From NCBI GenBank assembly GCA_944319885.1, contig CALUFC010000015.1, positions 1 through 43,763 on the forward strand: a stretch of 43,763 bases of DNA, given 5' to 3'. Under the pieces are notes generated by a model. That model ran no database searches. It was not told the origin of the DNA and saw nothing but the letters and a program-made list of their open reading frames with translations. Both the position numbers and the translations under genes were made by a program. Each line of letters opens with the position of its first letter. Position 1 is the stretch's first letter. Origin of the DNA: an uncultured Coriobacteriaceae bacterium. Its GTDB lineage: Bacteria > Actinomycetota > Coriobacteriia > Coriobacteriales > Coriobacteriaceae. This document shows, piece by piece, positions 17,996 to 26,048 of this stretch.

Positions 17996-18946
17996 ATGGG
18001 ACTCGCCATGCTCGGCGCCGTCTCCCAGGGCATCCTGTGGGGCATCATGGTGCTCGGCGTTTTCATTACCTATAAGCTGCTCGATATCGCAGACCTCACC
18101 GTCGACGGCAGCTTCGCGTTGGGCGGCTGCGTGTGCGCCGTGCTCGTGGTGGGCGGCGTCAATCCCATTGTCGCCATCCTCGCCGCGATGCTTGCCGGCA
18201 TGGTCGCAGGCGCGGTCACGGGCTTTTTGCATACCGTGTTCGAGATTCCCGCGATTCTCGCCGGCATCCTCACGCAGATCGGCCTCTGGTCCGTTAACCT
18301 GCGCATCATGGGCAAGTCCAACACGCCGCTGCTCAACTTCGACACCATCTTCAGCCAGATGACCGACCTCACGGGCCTTCCCTCCAACGTGGCGGCCATC
18401 ATCGTCGGCATCGTCGTGGCCGTGATCATCATCGTTGGACTCTACTGGTTCTTCGGCACCGAGATCGGCTCGGCCTGCCGCGCGACCGGCAACAACGAGG
18501 CCATGGTGCGCGCGCTCGGCGTGAACACGAAGGTCACCAAGATGATCGCCCTCATGCTGTCCAACGGCCTTGTGGGCCTCTCCGGCGGCCTTATCTGCGA
18601 GAGCCAGAAGTACGCCGACATCGGCATGGGCACGGGCGCCATCGTCATCGGCCTCGCTGCCATCGTGATCGGCGAGGTGCTGGGGCGTCTCACGCCGGGC
18701 AAGCTCCGCGCCTTCGGCAGCCGTCTCACCGCCGCCGTGGTGGGCTCGGTGGTGTACTTCCTCATCCGCGCCATCGTGCTGCAGATGGGCATGGATGCCA
18801 ACGATATGAAGCTGCTTTCCGCCATCATCGTGGCGCTTGCGCTGTGCATCCCGGTTGTCTGGGAGAAGTTCCAGCTCAAGCGCTCGTACGCGCGCTCGCT
18901 CAAGAGCGCTTCCCCTGAAGGCACCACCGCCGAAGGAGGGCGATAG
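17996..18946 (+). CDS. ABC importer permease (TrpY-like)
   Basis: 316 residues, an integral membrane permease of the branched-chain-amino-acid/DUF534-associated type. The N-terminus TYKLLDIADLTVDGSFALGG is the conserved start of this family, and about eight hydrophobic segments follow. I chose the ATG at 17996 with GAGGAGAAGGT upstream. A 189-base gap separates it from the second binding protein; TAGACT with a 16-base spacer to TATCCT (about 17930-17957) could be an internal promoter. The ATPase gene follows three bases after its stop. Confidence 0.92.
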   Translation: MGLAMLGAVSQGILWGIMVLGVFITYKLLDIADLTVDGSFALGGCVCAVLVVGGVNPIVAILAAMLAGMVAGAVTGFLHTVFEIPAILAGILTQIGLWSVNLRIMGKSNTPLLNFDTIFSQMTDLTGLPSNVAAIIVGIVVAVIIIVGLYWFFGTEIGSACRATGNNEAMVRALGVNTKVTKMIALMLSNGLVGLSGGLICESQKYADIGMGTGAIVIGLAAIVIGEVLGRLTPGKLRAFGSRLTAAVVGSVVYFLIRAIVLQMGMDANDMKLLSAIIVALALCIPVVWEKFQLKRSYARSLKSASPEGTTAEGGR

Positions 18947-18949
18947 GCA

Positions 18950-19744
18950 ATGCTGACCCTCTCCCATGTGTCGAAGACCTTCAACGCCGGCACCATCAAC
19001 GAGAAGCGGGCGCTCGTCGACTGCAACCTGCATCTCGCCCCGGGTGACTTCGTCACCGTCATCGGCGGCAACGGCGCCGGCAAATCGACCCTTATGAACA
19101 TGGTTGCCGGCGTCTATCCGATTGACGCCGGTACCATCACGCTCGACGGCATCAACATCTCCCAGCTCTCCGAGCCCGCGCGCGCTAAGTACCTCGGCCG
19201 CGTGTTCCAGGACCCCATGATGGGTACCGCCGCCGATATGCAGATCATCGAGAACCTCGCCATGGCCAAGCGCCGTGGTCGCACGCGTACGCTTGCCTGG
19301 GGCGTCACCCGTTCCGAGAAGGAGGAATACGCCGAGCGGCTGCATGAGCTGGGTCTCGGTCTCGAGAAGCGCCTCACCACCAAGGTGGGCCTGCTCTCTG
19401 GCGGACAGCGCCAGGCGCTCACCCTGCTCATGGCAACGCTCACCAAGCCCAAGCTGTTGCTGCTCGACGAGCACACCGCCGCCCTCGATCCCAAGACGGC
19501 CGCCAAGGTGCTCGACCTCACCGAGAAGATCGTTGCCGAGCACCAGCTCACCACGCTCATGGTCACACACAACATGAACGATGCCATCCGCCTGGGCAAC
19601 CGCCTCATCATGATGCATGAGGGGCGCGTCATCTACGATATCGCCGGCGATGAGAAGCGCTCGCTGACCGTGAAGGACCTGCTCCAGAAGTTCGAGGAGG
19701 TCTCGGGCGGCGAGCTTGCCAATGACCGCATGCTGCTGAGCTAG
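18950..19744 (+). CDS. ABC importer ATPase (TrpZ-like)
   Basis: 264 residues, the energising subunit of the importer. Walker A GGNGAGKST, signature LSGGQRQAL, Walker B LLLLDE followed by HTAALD, and the switch His in VTHNM are all present. The insert MGTAADMQIIENLAMAKRRG after the Q-loop is typical of ATPases paired with DUF534 binding proteins. The ATG at 18950 lies three bases past the permease stop, so translation is coupled. A strong terminator closes the operon. Confidence 0.95.
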   Translation: MLTLSHVSKTFNAGTINEKRALVDCNLHLAPGDFVTVIGGNGAGKSTLMNMVAGVYPIDAGTITLDGINISQLSEPARAKYLGRVFQDPMMGTAADMQIIENLAMAKRRGRTRTLAWGVTRSEKEEYAERLHELGLGLEKRLTTKVGLLSGGQRQALTLLMATLTKPKLLLLDEHTAALDPKTAAKVLDLTEKIVAEHQLTTLMVTHNMNDAIRLGNRLIMMHEGRVIYDIAGDEKRSLTVKDLLQKFEEVSGGELANDRMLLS

Positions 19745-19773
19745 CATCTCGCTGCACACGACCGTACGCGTAG

Positions 19774-19822
19774 GGCCACCGCCACCGGGATCCTCCCCGG
19801 GAGCGGTGGCCTTCTTTCTTTA
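19774..19822 (+). terminator. terminator after the ABC importer operon
   Basis: Stem GGCCACCGC pairing GCGGTGGCC (19774-19782 with 19803-19811), an inner CCGGG/CCCGG helix, then TTCTTTCTTT. The T-tract ends just before the ribosome-binding site of the next gene. Confidence 0.88.
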
Positions 19823-19836
19823 CGAGGAGATTGCTC

Positions 19837-20679
19837 ATGCCCACCTTCGAACGCGACCGCGTGGTGAAGACCCATGCCGGCACCACCGACGAGCTACTGT
19901 GCGAAGAGGCTGGCCTGCAATGGCTTGCCGAAGCCGAGATAGATGGCGGCATCCGGTGCGCACAGGTCTTCAAGGTGTCGCGCACGCATCTTGTCGAGGA
20001 GCGTATCTTTGGGGGCTCGCCCTCCCCTGCTGCGGCGCGGCGCATCGGGGCGGCACTTGCCCGCACGCACGCCGCCGGCGCCCCCTGGCTCGGCTGCCCA
20101 CCGCCGGGCTGCCCCGCTGCCACCGGCAGCGGCCGGGCCGCGACACCGTACGTTGCCCGTGAAGGCGCTACGGCTTCGTGGGGTGCGTTTTTCGCCGTGT
20201 ACCGCGTGATGTACTACGCCCGCATCCTCTACGATCGCGGCATCTTTGGCGACCACGAGCTCAGTCTGTTCCGCCGCGTCGCAGCAAAGTTCGCCGCTGG
20301 CACCTTTGATGCGCCCGAGCCCGCACTGGTTGAGCGCGCCATCGCGCGCAACTCGGACGTCGCCTGCGCACGTCTGCACGGCGATCTCTGGGCGGGCAAC
20401 GTGCTCTATCTGTCCGATGCCTCCGCTGCCACGGGCGGCGCGCTGATCGACCCCATGGCCTATGGCGGCCACGCAGAAACCGACCTCGCGATGCTCCAGC
20501 TCTTTGGCTACCCATACCTTGACGAGGTGCTGGCAGGCTACAACGAGGTCTCACCGCTTGCCAGCGGCTGGCGCGAGCGCGTGAACCTCCACCAGCTGGC
20601 TCCCCTGCTTTTGCACTGTGTCCTGTTTGGCGGCAGCTACATCCCCGAGACGATTGCTCGCGCCCGGCGCTACGCGTAG
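19837..20679 (+). CDS. fructosamine kinase family protein
   Basis: 280 residues, FN3K-related (Fructosamin_kin) fold. Members phosphorylate sugar-amine adducts on proteins or small molecules as part of deglycation; the bacterial substrate is usually ribulosamine or unknown. The catalytic loop CARLHGDLWAGNVLY and metal-binding DPMAYGGHAETDLAML are intact. I chose the ATG at 19837 with GAGGAG upstream; a TTG six bases earlier is possible. The gene starts only about 15 bases after the terminator of the importer operon, so it is expressed by read-through or by a promoter overlapping that hairpin. A weak GAGGG/CCCTC hairpin follows it. Confidence 0.88.
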   Translation: MPTFERDRVVKTHAGTTDELLCEEAGLQWLAEAEIDGGIRCAQVFKVSRTHLVEERIFGGSPSPAAARRIGAALARTHAAGAPWLGCPPPGCPAATGSGRAATPYVAREGATASWGAFFAVYRVMYYARILYDRGIFGDHELSLFRRVAAKFAAGTFDAPEPALVERAIARNSDVACARLHGDLWAGNVLYLSDASAATGGALIDPMAYGGHAETDLAMLQLFGYPYLDEVLAGYNEVSPLASGWRERVNLHQLAPLLLHCVLFGGSYIPETIARARRYA

Positions 20680-20833
20680 CACGCGATGTCACAACATACG
20701 AACGTTTCCATATGGCTACGAGGGCAAGATACCCTCATCATGCGTCCTGCATCTGGTAATCTGTGCTTCTATTCACCATACGGCGCACGATGCACCGCGC
20801 CATGCACCATCGCATAGATACCGAGGAGCACCT

Positions 20834-21862
20834 ATGTCCATGAAGTTCAAGCGCCTGCTGCCCATCCCCAAGGAGATCCGTGAGGAGATGCCGCTTTCAG
20901 CAGCGCGCACCGCCGAGAAGGCCGCTTTCGACGCACAGGTCTCCGCAGCGCTCACCGGCGAGGACGACCGTCGGCTCCTCATCATTGGCCCGTGCTCGGC
21001 GGATCGCGAGGACGCCGTCCTCGACTACGTCACGCGTCTTGCAGCGCTCGCCGAGCGCGTGCGCGAGAAGTTCGTCATCATCCCGCGCGTCTATACCAAC
21101 AAGCCGCGCACCAAGGGCACCGGCTACAAGGGCCTGCTTCACAACCCCGATCCCGAAGGCCCGAGCGACCTGCTCGAGGGCGTGAAGGCCATCCGCCGCA
21201 TGCACCTGCGCGTGGTCGAGGAAACCGGCATGTTCACCGCCGACGAGATGCTCTACCCCACCAACTACCAGTACCTCATCGATGTACTCGCCTACATCGC
21301 CGTGGGCGCGCGTTCGGTTGAGAACCAGGAGCATCGCCTTGTTGCTTCGGGCGTGCCCATGGCAATCGGCATGAAGAACCCCACCGGCGGTTCGACCGAT
21401 GTCATGCTCAACTCGATCTACGCCGCTCAGCAGCCCCAAACGTTCATCTTCCGCAACTGGGAGGTCGAAACCACGGGCAATCCGCTCGCACACGCGGTGC
21501 TGCGCGGCTACATCGGCCTCGACGGCATTAACTACCCCAACTACCACTACGAGTACCTGCATCGCCTGGCAGCGAAGTACATGACCGACGACTTCAAGCA
21601 CCCGGCAGCGATCATCGACTGCAACCACGACAACTCCGGCAAAAAACCGCTCGAGCAGATTCGCATCTGCCATGAGGTCGCCGATTCCATGCGCCGCGCG
21701 CCCGTGATTCGCCAGCTCGTGCGCGGCTTCATGATCGAATCCTATCTTGAGGACGGCAACCAGCCGCTCGACGGCGGTGTCTACGGCAAATCGATCACCG
21801 ACGCCTGCCTTGGATGGGAGAAAACCGAGCGCCTCGTCCTCGACATGGCCGAACGCATCTAG
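20834..21862 (+). CDS. 3-deoxy-7-phosphoheptulonate synthase (DAHP synthase, type I)
   Basis: First step of the shikimate pathway: condenses phosphoenolpyruvate and erythrose-4-phosphate. 342 residues, the AroG/AroF/AroH (class Ia) type. Typical blocks are LLIIGPCSADREDAVLDY, RVYTNKPRTKGTGYKGL, NPTGGSTDVMLNS and IDCNHDNSGK. The ATG at 20834 follows GAGGAGCACCT; a second ATG six bases later is possible. Which aromatic amino acid inhibits this isozyme cannot be read here. It is not visibly co-transcribed with other aro genes. It ends in a 16-bp hairpin. The upstream 154 bases hold no recognised attenuator. Confidence 0.96.
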   Translation: MSMKFKRLLPIPKEIREEMPLSAARTAEKAAFDAQVSAALTGEDDRRLLIIGPCSADREDAVLDYVTRLAALAERVREKFVIIPRVYTNKPRTKGTGYKGLLHNPDPEGPSDLLEGVKAIRRMHLRVVEETGMFTADEMLYPTNYQYLIDVLAYIAVGARSVENQEHRLVASGVPMAIGMKNPTGGSTDVMLNSIYAAQQPQTFIFRNWEVETTGNPLAHAVLRGYIGLDGINYPNYHYEYLHRLAAKYMTDDFKHPAAIIDCNHDNSGKKPLEQIRICHEVADSMRRAPVIRQLVRGFMIESYLEDGNQPLDGGVYGKSITDACLGWEKTERLVLDMAERI

Positions 21863-21888
21863 CATCCGCACACAAGCCTCACATCCTC

Positions 21889-21925
21889 ATGTGCCCCACA
21901 CGCACCATCTGCGTGTGGGGCACAT
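21889..21925 (+). terminator. hairpin after DAHP synthase
   Basis: 16-bp perfect stem ATGTGCCCCACACGCA pairing TGCGTGTGGGGCACAT with a 5-base loop (CCATC), 26 bases past the stop. There is no real T-tract (ACGTTTGG follows), so it is either a non-canonical terminator or a 3'-end stabiliser. Confidence 0.65.
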
Positions 21926-22114
21926 ACGTTTGGCGCTCCGCTGCCTCTGAGATGCCTTCGCCGCTTTCCTTGTGCACCGGACACGCATTCTTTGTGCACT
22001 CAAATCACGTTTCACCCCTTGAAACGCGATTTTGCTGCACACGCATGTGTTGTCCACTGCACAAAGAACGTATCTGAACGTCAGCACCGTGCCACGAGAC
22101 GCACATCACAGAGC

Positions 22115-22148
22115 GGCGGGGTGAAACCCATATGGGTTTCACCCCGCC
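22115..22148 (-). terminator. 34-bp perfect palindrome after ilvC
   Basis: GGCGGGGTGAAACCCAT joined directly to its reverse complement, 48 bases past the ilvC stop. As RNA it folds into a long hairpin on either strand, but no T-tract follows on either side. It probably acts as a bidirectional 3'-end element between the convergent genes. Confidence 0.6.
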
Positions 22149-22196
22149 CCATGAGCATCGTTGTGCTGATGCGCAGCCAGTCAGTATGTGCGGCTG

Positions 22197-23192
22197 CTAC
22201 TTCTTGATCCAGGAGAACATCGAGCGGATCTTCTCGCCGGTCTTCTCGATCTCGTGGTCGTTGATCTTCTCACGCTGCTCGAGGAGCCACTTGTGGCCGT
22301 TGTTGCAGTCGTCCACAAACTGCTGAGCGAACGAACCGTCCTGGATGCGAGCGAGGATCTTCTTCATGGCCTCGCGACTCTCGGCGTTGATGACCTGCGG
22401 GCCGGCGTAGTACTCGCCGTACTCGGCGGTGTTGGAGATCGAGTAGTTCATGAAGTGGATGCCGCTCTCGTACATGAGGTCGACGATCATCTTCATCTCG
22501 TGATAGCACTCGAAGTAGGCAAGCTCGGGCGGATACCCAGCCTCGGTCAGGGTCTCGAAGCCGGCCTTCACGAGCTCGACGAGGCCACCGCAGAGCACCG
22601 CCTGCTCGCCGAAGAGATCCTCCTCGGTCTCCTGCGCGAAGGTCGCCTTGATGATGCCGGAACGGGCACCGCCCACGCCCCAGCAGTAGGAAAGCGCGAT
22701 GTCCCAGGCGTTGCCGGTGGCATCCTGGTGCACGCAGGCGAGATCGGGCACACCGGAGCCCTCGGTGTACTGGCGGCGCACGATGTGGCCGGGGCCCTTG
22801 GGCGCGCACATGATGACGTTCACATCCTCGGGGGCCTGGATGTAGCCGAAGTGGATGTTGAAGCCATGGGCGAAGGCGAGGGTGTTGCCGGGCTTGAGAT
22901 GCGCCTTGATGTGCTCCTCGTAGACCTTGGGCTGGGTCTCGTCGGGGGTGAGGATCATGATGAGGTCGGCTTCCTCAGCCGCGGTGTCCATGTCGCACAC
23001 CTTGAGACCGGCCTCCTCGGCCTTCGCCCACGAGCTGGAACCCTCGCGCAGGCCAACACGCACATCGCAGCCCGAATCGAGCAGATTGAGCGCGTGCGCA
23101 TGGCCCTGCGAGCCATAGCCGATGATGGCGACCTTCATGCCCTGGATAACCTCGGGATTGCAGTCGCTCTCGTAGTAAATCGTCACTGCCAT
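22197..23192 (-). CDS. ilvC: ketol-acid reductoisomerase
   Basis: Second common step of isoleucine and valine synthesis (isomerisation and NADPH reduction of acetohydroxyacids). 331 residues, the short class I form. The Rossmann motif [16 protein letters not shown], cofactor loop [12 protein letters not shown] and metal-binding [19 protein letters not shown] are complete. The Ser-rich cofactor loop fits NADPH preference. The ATG at 23192 follows AAGGAG. It is the last gene of ilvD-B-N-C but lies 233 bases after ilvN, across a large structured element and a possible own promoter (palindrome CCGCGCATGCGCGG at 23242-23255 next to TATAAG), so it may be partly independently regulated. Confidence 0.98.
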   Translation of the reverse strand: MAVTIYYESDCNPEVIQGMKVAIIGYGSQGHAHALNLLDSGCDVRVGLREGSSSWAKAEEAGLKVCDMDTAAEEADLIMILTPDETQPKVYEEHIKAHLKPGNTLAFAHGFNIHFGYIQAPEDVNVIMCAPKGPGHIVRRQYTEGSGVPDLACVHQDATGNAWDIALSYCWGVGGARSGIIKATFAQETEEDLFGEQAVLCGGLVELVKAGFETLTEAGYPPELAYFECYHEMKMIVDLMYESGIHFMNYSISNTAEYGEYYAGPQVINAESREAMKKILARIQDGSFAQQFVDDCNNGHKWLLEQREKINDHEIEKTGEKIRSMFSWIKK

Positions 23193-23241
23193 GTTGAAAC
23201 TCCTTACCTTGCGGTTGAAAACCCTGTCTTATATGGTCACC

Positions 23242-23255
23242 GCGCATGCGCGGTA
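23242..23255. promoter_or_regulatory. 14-bp palindrome upstream of ilvC
   Basis: Perfect palindrome CCGCGCATGCGCGG about 50 bases upstream of the ilvC start, overlapping the region just before a TATAAG -10-like hexamer on the minus strand. It could be an operator or a leader hairpin. Confidence 0.35.
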
Positions 23256-23298
23256 TAACCCTGATGTCGGCTCGTACGAAACGCGGCAATCCCTGCAA

Positions 23299-23414
23299 GA
23301 GGGCTGCAGGCGTCCCATCGTCTGCGAGTTCCGCATGAGCAGGACATGCCGTTTCCGGCATGTCCGTCGCGAAGAGGACTGCTCGAAGCAGGCGACGGGA
23401 CGCCTGCAGCCCTC
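23299..23414 (-). promoter_or_regulatory. large structured RNA element between ilvN and ilvC
   Basis: Outer arms are an exact 18-bp inverted repeat (GAGGGCTGCAGGCGTCCC at 23299-23316, complement at 23397-23414). They extend inward by about nine more pairs with one wobble and one mismatch. Inside is a 10-bp hairpin (23342-23365) capped on the minus strand by a GAAA tetraloop. The second arm in transcription order contains CCTGCA, which can instead pair with TGCAGG just downstream (about 23291-23297). That gives two exclusive folds, as in an attenuator. It matches no riboswitch class I know. Confidence 0.6.
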
Positions 23415-23425
23415 CTCTCGCACGC

Positions 23426-23911
23426 TTACGCGTCTCGCGCGCCGCGGCTCATCGCGATCTTGCCGGTGCGCGTGAGCTGGCGAATGCCGTAGCTGCGGAA
23501 GAGGTCTTCCATCGCATCGAGCTTGCTCGCCGTGCCCGTTGCCTCGACCGTCAGCGAATTCTTGCCCACGTCGACGATGTTCGCGCGGAAGATGTTGGCG
23601 ATCTCGATGATCTCGTGGCGCCGATCGGGCGGAGCAACCACCTTGAACAGCACGAGCTCGCGCTCGATGGCGTCTTCCTCGGTGAGGTCGGAGATCTTGT
23701 AAACCGAGACGAGCTTATGCAGCTGCTTGGTGAGCTGCTCGTAGGCAACCTCGTCGGCATTCACGATGATGGTCATGCGGCTCATGGTCACATCTTCGGT
23801 GGGCGCCACCGTGAGCGAATCGATGTTGAAGCCGCGACGGCTGATGAGGCCGGTCACACGGGAGAGCACGCCGGGCTTGTTCTCGACGAGGATGGAGAGG
23901 ATGTACTTCAT
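23426..23911 (-). CDS. ilvN: acetolactate synthase regulatory subunit
   Basis: Small subunit that binds valine and activates the catalytic subunit. 161 residues: an N-terminal ACT domain (MKYILSILVENKPGVLSRVT, then GLISRRGFNIDSL) and the C-terminal ALS_ss domain (ELVLFKVVAPPDRRHEIIEI). The frame stays open upstream, but the ATG at 23911 is one base past the ilvB stop and follows GGGAGG, which decides the start. Translation is therefore coupled to ilvB and the two subunits are made together. Confidence 0.97.
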   Translation of the reverse strand: MKYILSILVENKPGVLSRVTGLISRRGFNIDSLTVAPTEDVTMSRMTIIVNADEVAYEQLTKQLHKLVSVYKISDLTEEDAIERELVLFKVVAPPDRRHEIIEIANIFRANIVDVGKNSLTVEATGTASKLDAMEDLFRSYGIRQLTRTGKIAMSRGARDA

Positions 23912-23912
23912 C

Positions 23913-26048
23913 TCACTCGCCTCCCTTCGGAGCCTGGGCATCCAAGGCGGCATCGGCCGCAGCGGGGCGCTGCTCGGCACCTGCCATGGCATCGGACACG
24001 CGCGTGGCGCCCGAGGTGCGGAATGCGCCCTCGGTCTGCTCGTTCAGGGGCAGCGGCTCGGCCACGGTGCCCGCGGTCTCGCCGGCGGGACTCATGCCCT
24101 TCTCGGTCACGCGCACGCCGCCGAGCGTCACGTCGATCGCGCCGATGATGTCGTCGATGGCGGCGCCGGGAGCGACCATGGGGTAGACGGTCTGCGCCGT
24201 GGGGATGATCACGTCGAGCAGGTACGGACGGTCGCTCGCGAGCATGCGGTCGAGCGCGCCGTCGATCTGGTCGGGATGGTTGATGCGCTCGGCACCCCAG
24301 CCATACGCCTCGGCGAGCTTCACGAAATCGGGGTTCGCCGTGAACTCGGTGCAGCTATAGCGCTCGTGATAGAACAGGCGCTGCCACTGGTGCACCATGC
24401 CCAGCGCGTTGTTGTCGATGAGCAGCACCTTCACCGCGACGCCGTTGCCAATGGCAGTGGCCATCTCCTGGATGTTCATCTGCAGCGAACCGTCGCCGGC
24501 GATGCAAACCACCTGGGCGCCGGGACGCCCGATCTTGGCGCCGATGGCTGCGGGGAAACCGAAACCCATGGTACCGAGACCGCCGGAGGAGATGAACGTC
24601 CGCGACTCCTCACGATGGATATGCTGATGCGCCCACATCTGGTGCTGGCCCACCTCGGTGGTGACCACGCTCGCATGCGGATCAAGCTTGGCCGAAAGCG
24701 CCTCGAGCACCTGTTCGGGGGCGATGCGATCGGGATAGTCGGCAAAATCCTCGGTATAGAACGGCCAGCGCTCGCGCCATGCGAAGACGGTCTCGACCCA
24801 CTCCGCATCCTGCGGCGTAGCGCCCACACGGGCGAGGCGCTCGTTGATGGCCGCGACGACGTTGCGGGCATCGCCCACGATGGGAACCTGCGGATCGCGC
24901 ACCTTGCCGATCTCGGCAGGATCGATGTCGATGTGGATGACCTTGGCATGCGGCGCGAACTCGGAAAGCTTGCCGGTCACGCGGTCGGAGAAGCGCGCGC
25001 CCACCGCGATAATGAGGTCGCACTCCGTCATGGCCATGTTGGCATATTTGGAACCATGCATGCCCACCGGCCCCAGGTTCAAGGGGTTGGAGCACGGCAC
25101 GGCCGCCTTGCCGATGAGCGTGGTGACCACGGGAATCTGCATCTTCTCGGCGAGCTCGACCACCTCGTTGCAGGCATGGCTCGTCACGCAGCCGCCGCCG
25201 GCGATGATCACCGGGCGCTTGGCGGAGCGGATGAGCTCGACCGCTTGCTTGACCTGCTTGGCATTGCCGCGATACGTGGGGCGATAGCTGGGGATATCAA
25301 CCTGATCGGGATAATGGAAGACCATCTGCTCGCCGGCAAGGTCGCTCGGCACATCGATCAGCACGGGGCCGGGACGCCCAGTGGAGGCGATGTAGAACGC
25401 CTCGCGGAACGTACGCGTGAGGTCGTCGTTGCTCTGCAGCAGGTAACTATGCTTCACGACGGGCATCGTGATGCCCACGATATCGGCCTCCTGGAAGGCG
25501 TCGGTGCCGATAACGCCGCGCGTCACCTGGCCCGAGACCACCACAAGCGGCACCGAGTCCATGTATGCCGTGGCGATGCCCGTCACGGTATTGGTGGCAC
25601 CGGGTCCCGAGGTCACAAAGACCACGCCCACCTTGCCCGTGGCGCGCGCATACCCGTCGGCCTCATGGACCGCAGCCTGCTCGTGGCGGGCGAGGATGTG
25701 GTGGATCTTGGTGGAGTCGTAAAGCGCGTCGTAGAGCTTGATGGCCTGACCGCCGGGGTAGCCGAAGACGGTGTCGACGCCCTCGGCCTCGAGCGAGGCG
25801 ATGATCGCGGCGGCGCCGGTCATCTCCTTGCCCTCCTTCTCGGTATGGCTACCGGGCCCGAACGGCTTGCCCGAGATCGCAAGCTCCTTCAGCGCCAAGC
25901 GCTCCTCGCGCGTGGTGCCGTCGCCTTTGCCGTCCTGCGGGCGAACGGCGCTCGCGCACATGTGCTGGCGAATGTCATCCGACATATCCGGGGTGCGCGG
26001 GCTGCCGGCGATGGGCGCCGCCTGCGCGGTCTGCTGGGAATCGGTCAT
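23913..26048 (-). CDS. ilvB: acetolactate synthase catalytic subunit, with terminal extensions
   Basis: ThDP enzyme for the first common step of branched-chain amino-acid synthesis. 711 residues from the ATG at 26048, whose ATGA overlaps the ilvD stop; usual length is about 560-600. The extra length is a polar N-terminus of 75 residues and an Ala-rich C-terminal tail of roughly 50. The catalytic core is standard: [11 protein letters not shown], the ThDP Glu in [38 protein letters not shown], and the metal site [12 protein letters not shown]. An internal ATG at 25823, right before GVDTVFG and preceded by AAGGAGGGCAAGGAG, is an equally good start giving a normal N-terminus. Confidence 0.96.
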   Translation of the reverse strand: MTDSQQTAQAAPIAGSPRTPDMSDDIRQHMCASAVRPQDGKGDGTTREERLALKELAISGKPFGPGSHTEKEGKEMTGAAAIIASLEAEGVDTVFGYPGGQAIKLYDALYDSTKIHHILARHEQAAVHEADGYARATGKVGVVFVTSGPGATNTVTGIATAYMDSVPLVVVSGQVTRGVIGTDAFQEADIVGITMPVVKHSYLLQSNDDLTRTFREAFYIASTGRPGPVLIDVPSDLAGEQMVFHYPDQVDIPSYRPTYRGNAKQVKQAVELIRSAKRPVIIAGGGCVTSHACNEVVELAEKMQIPVVTTLIGKAAVPCSNPLNLGPVGMHGSKYANMAMTECDLIIAVGARFSDRVTGKLSEFAPHAKVIHIDIDPAEIGKVRDPQVPIVGDARNVVAAINERLARVGATPQDAEWVETVFAWRERWPFYTEDFADYPDRIAPEQVLEALSAKLDPHASVVTTEVGQHQMWAHQHIHREESRTFISSGGLGTMGFGFPAAIGAKIGRPGAQVVCIAGDGSLQMNIQEMATAIGNGVAVKVLLIDNNALGMVHQWQRLFYHERYSCTEFTANPDFVKLAEAYGWGAERINHPDQIDGALDRMLASDRPYLLDVIIPTAQTVYPMVAPGAAIDDIIGAIDVTLGGVRVTEKGMSPAGETAGTVAEPLPLNEQTEGAFRTSGATRVSDAMAGAEQRPAAADAALDAQAPKGGE

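Larger units (their letters stand above)
21863..22196. other. convergent DAHP synthase / ilvC gap
   Basis: A 334-base convergent gap. It holds the 16-bp hairpin of the plus-strand gene, the 34-bp perfect palindrome on the ilvC side, and between them about 190 bases of lower-G+C sequence with no gene I can support. Confidence 0.6.

Noticed and set aside
17846-19759. 637-codon open frame antisense to the importer genes
   Set aside because: Shadow of the permease and ATPase genes; dominated by His, Asp and Glu runs.
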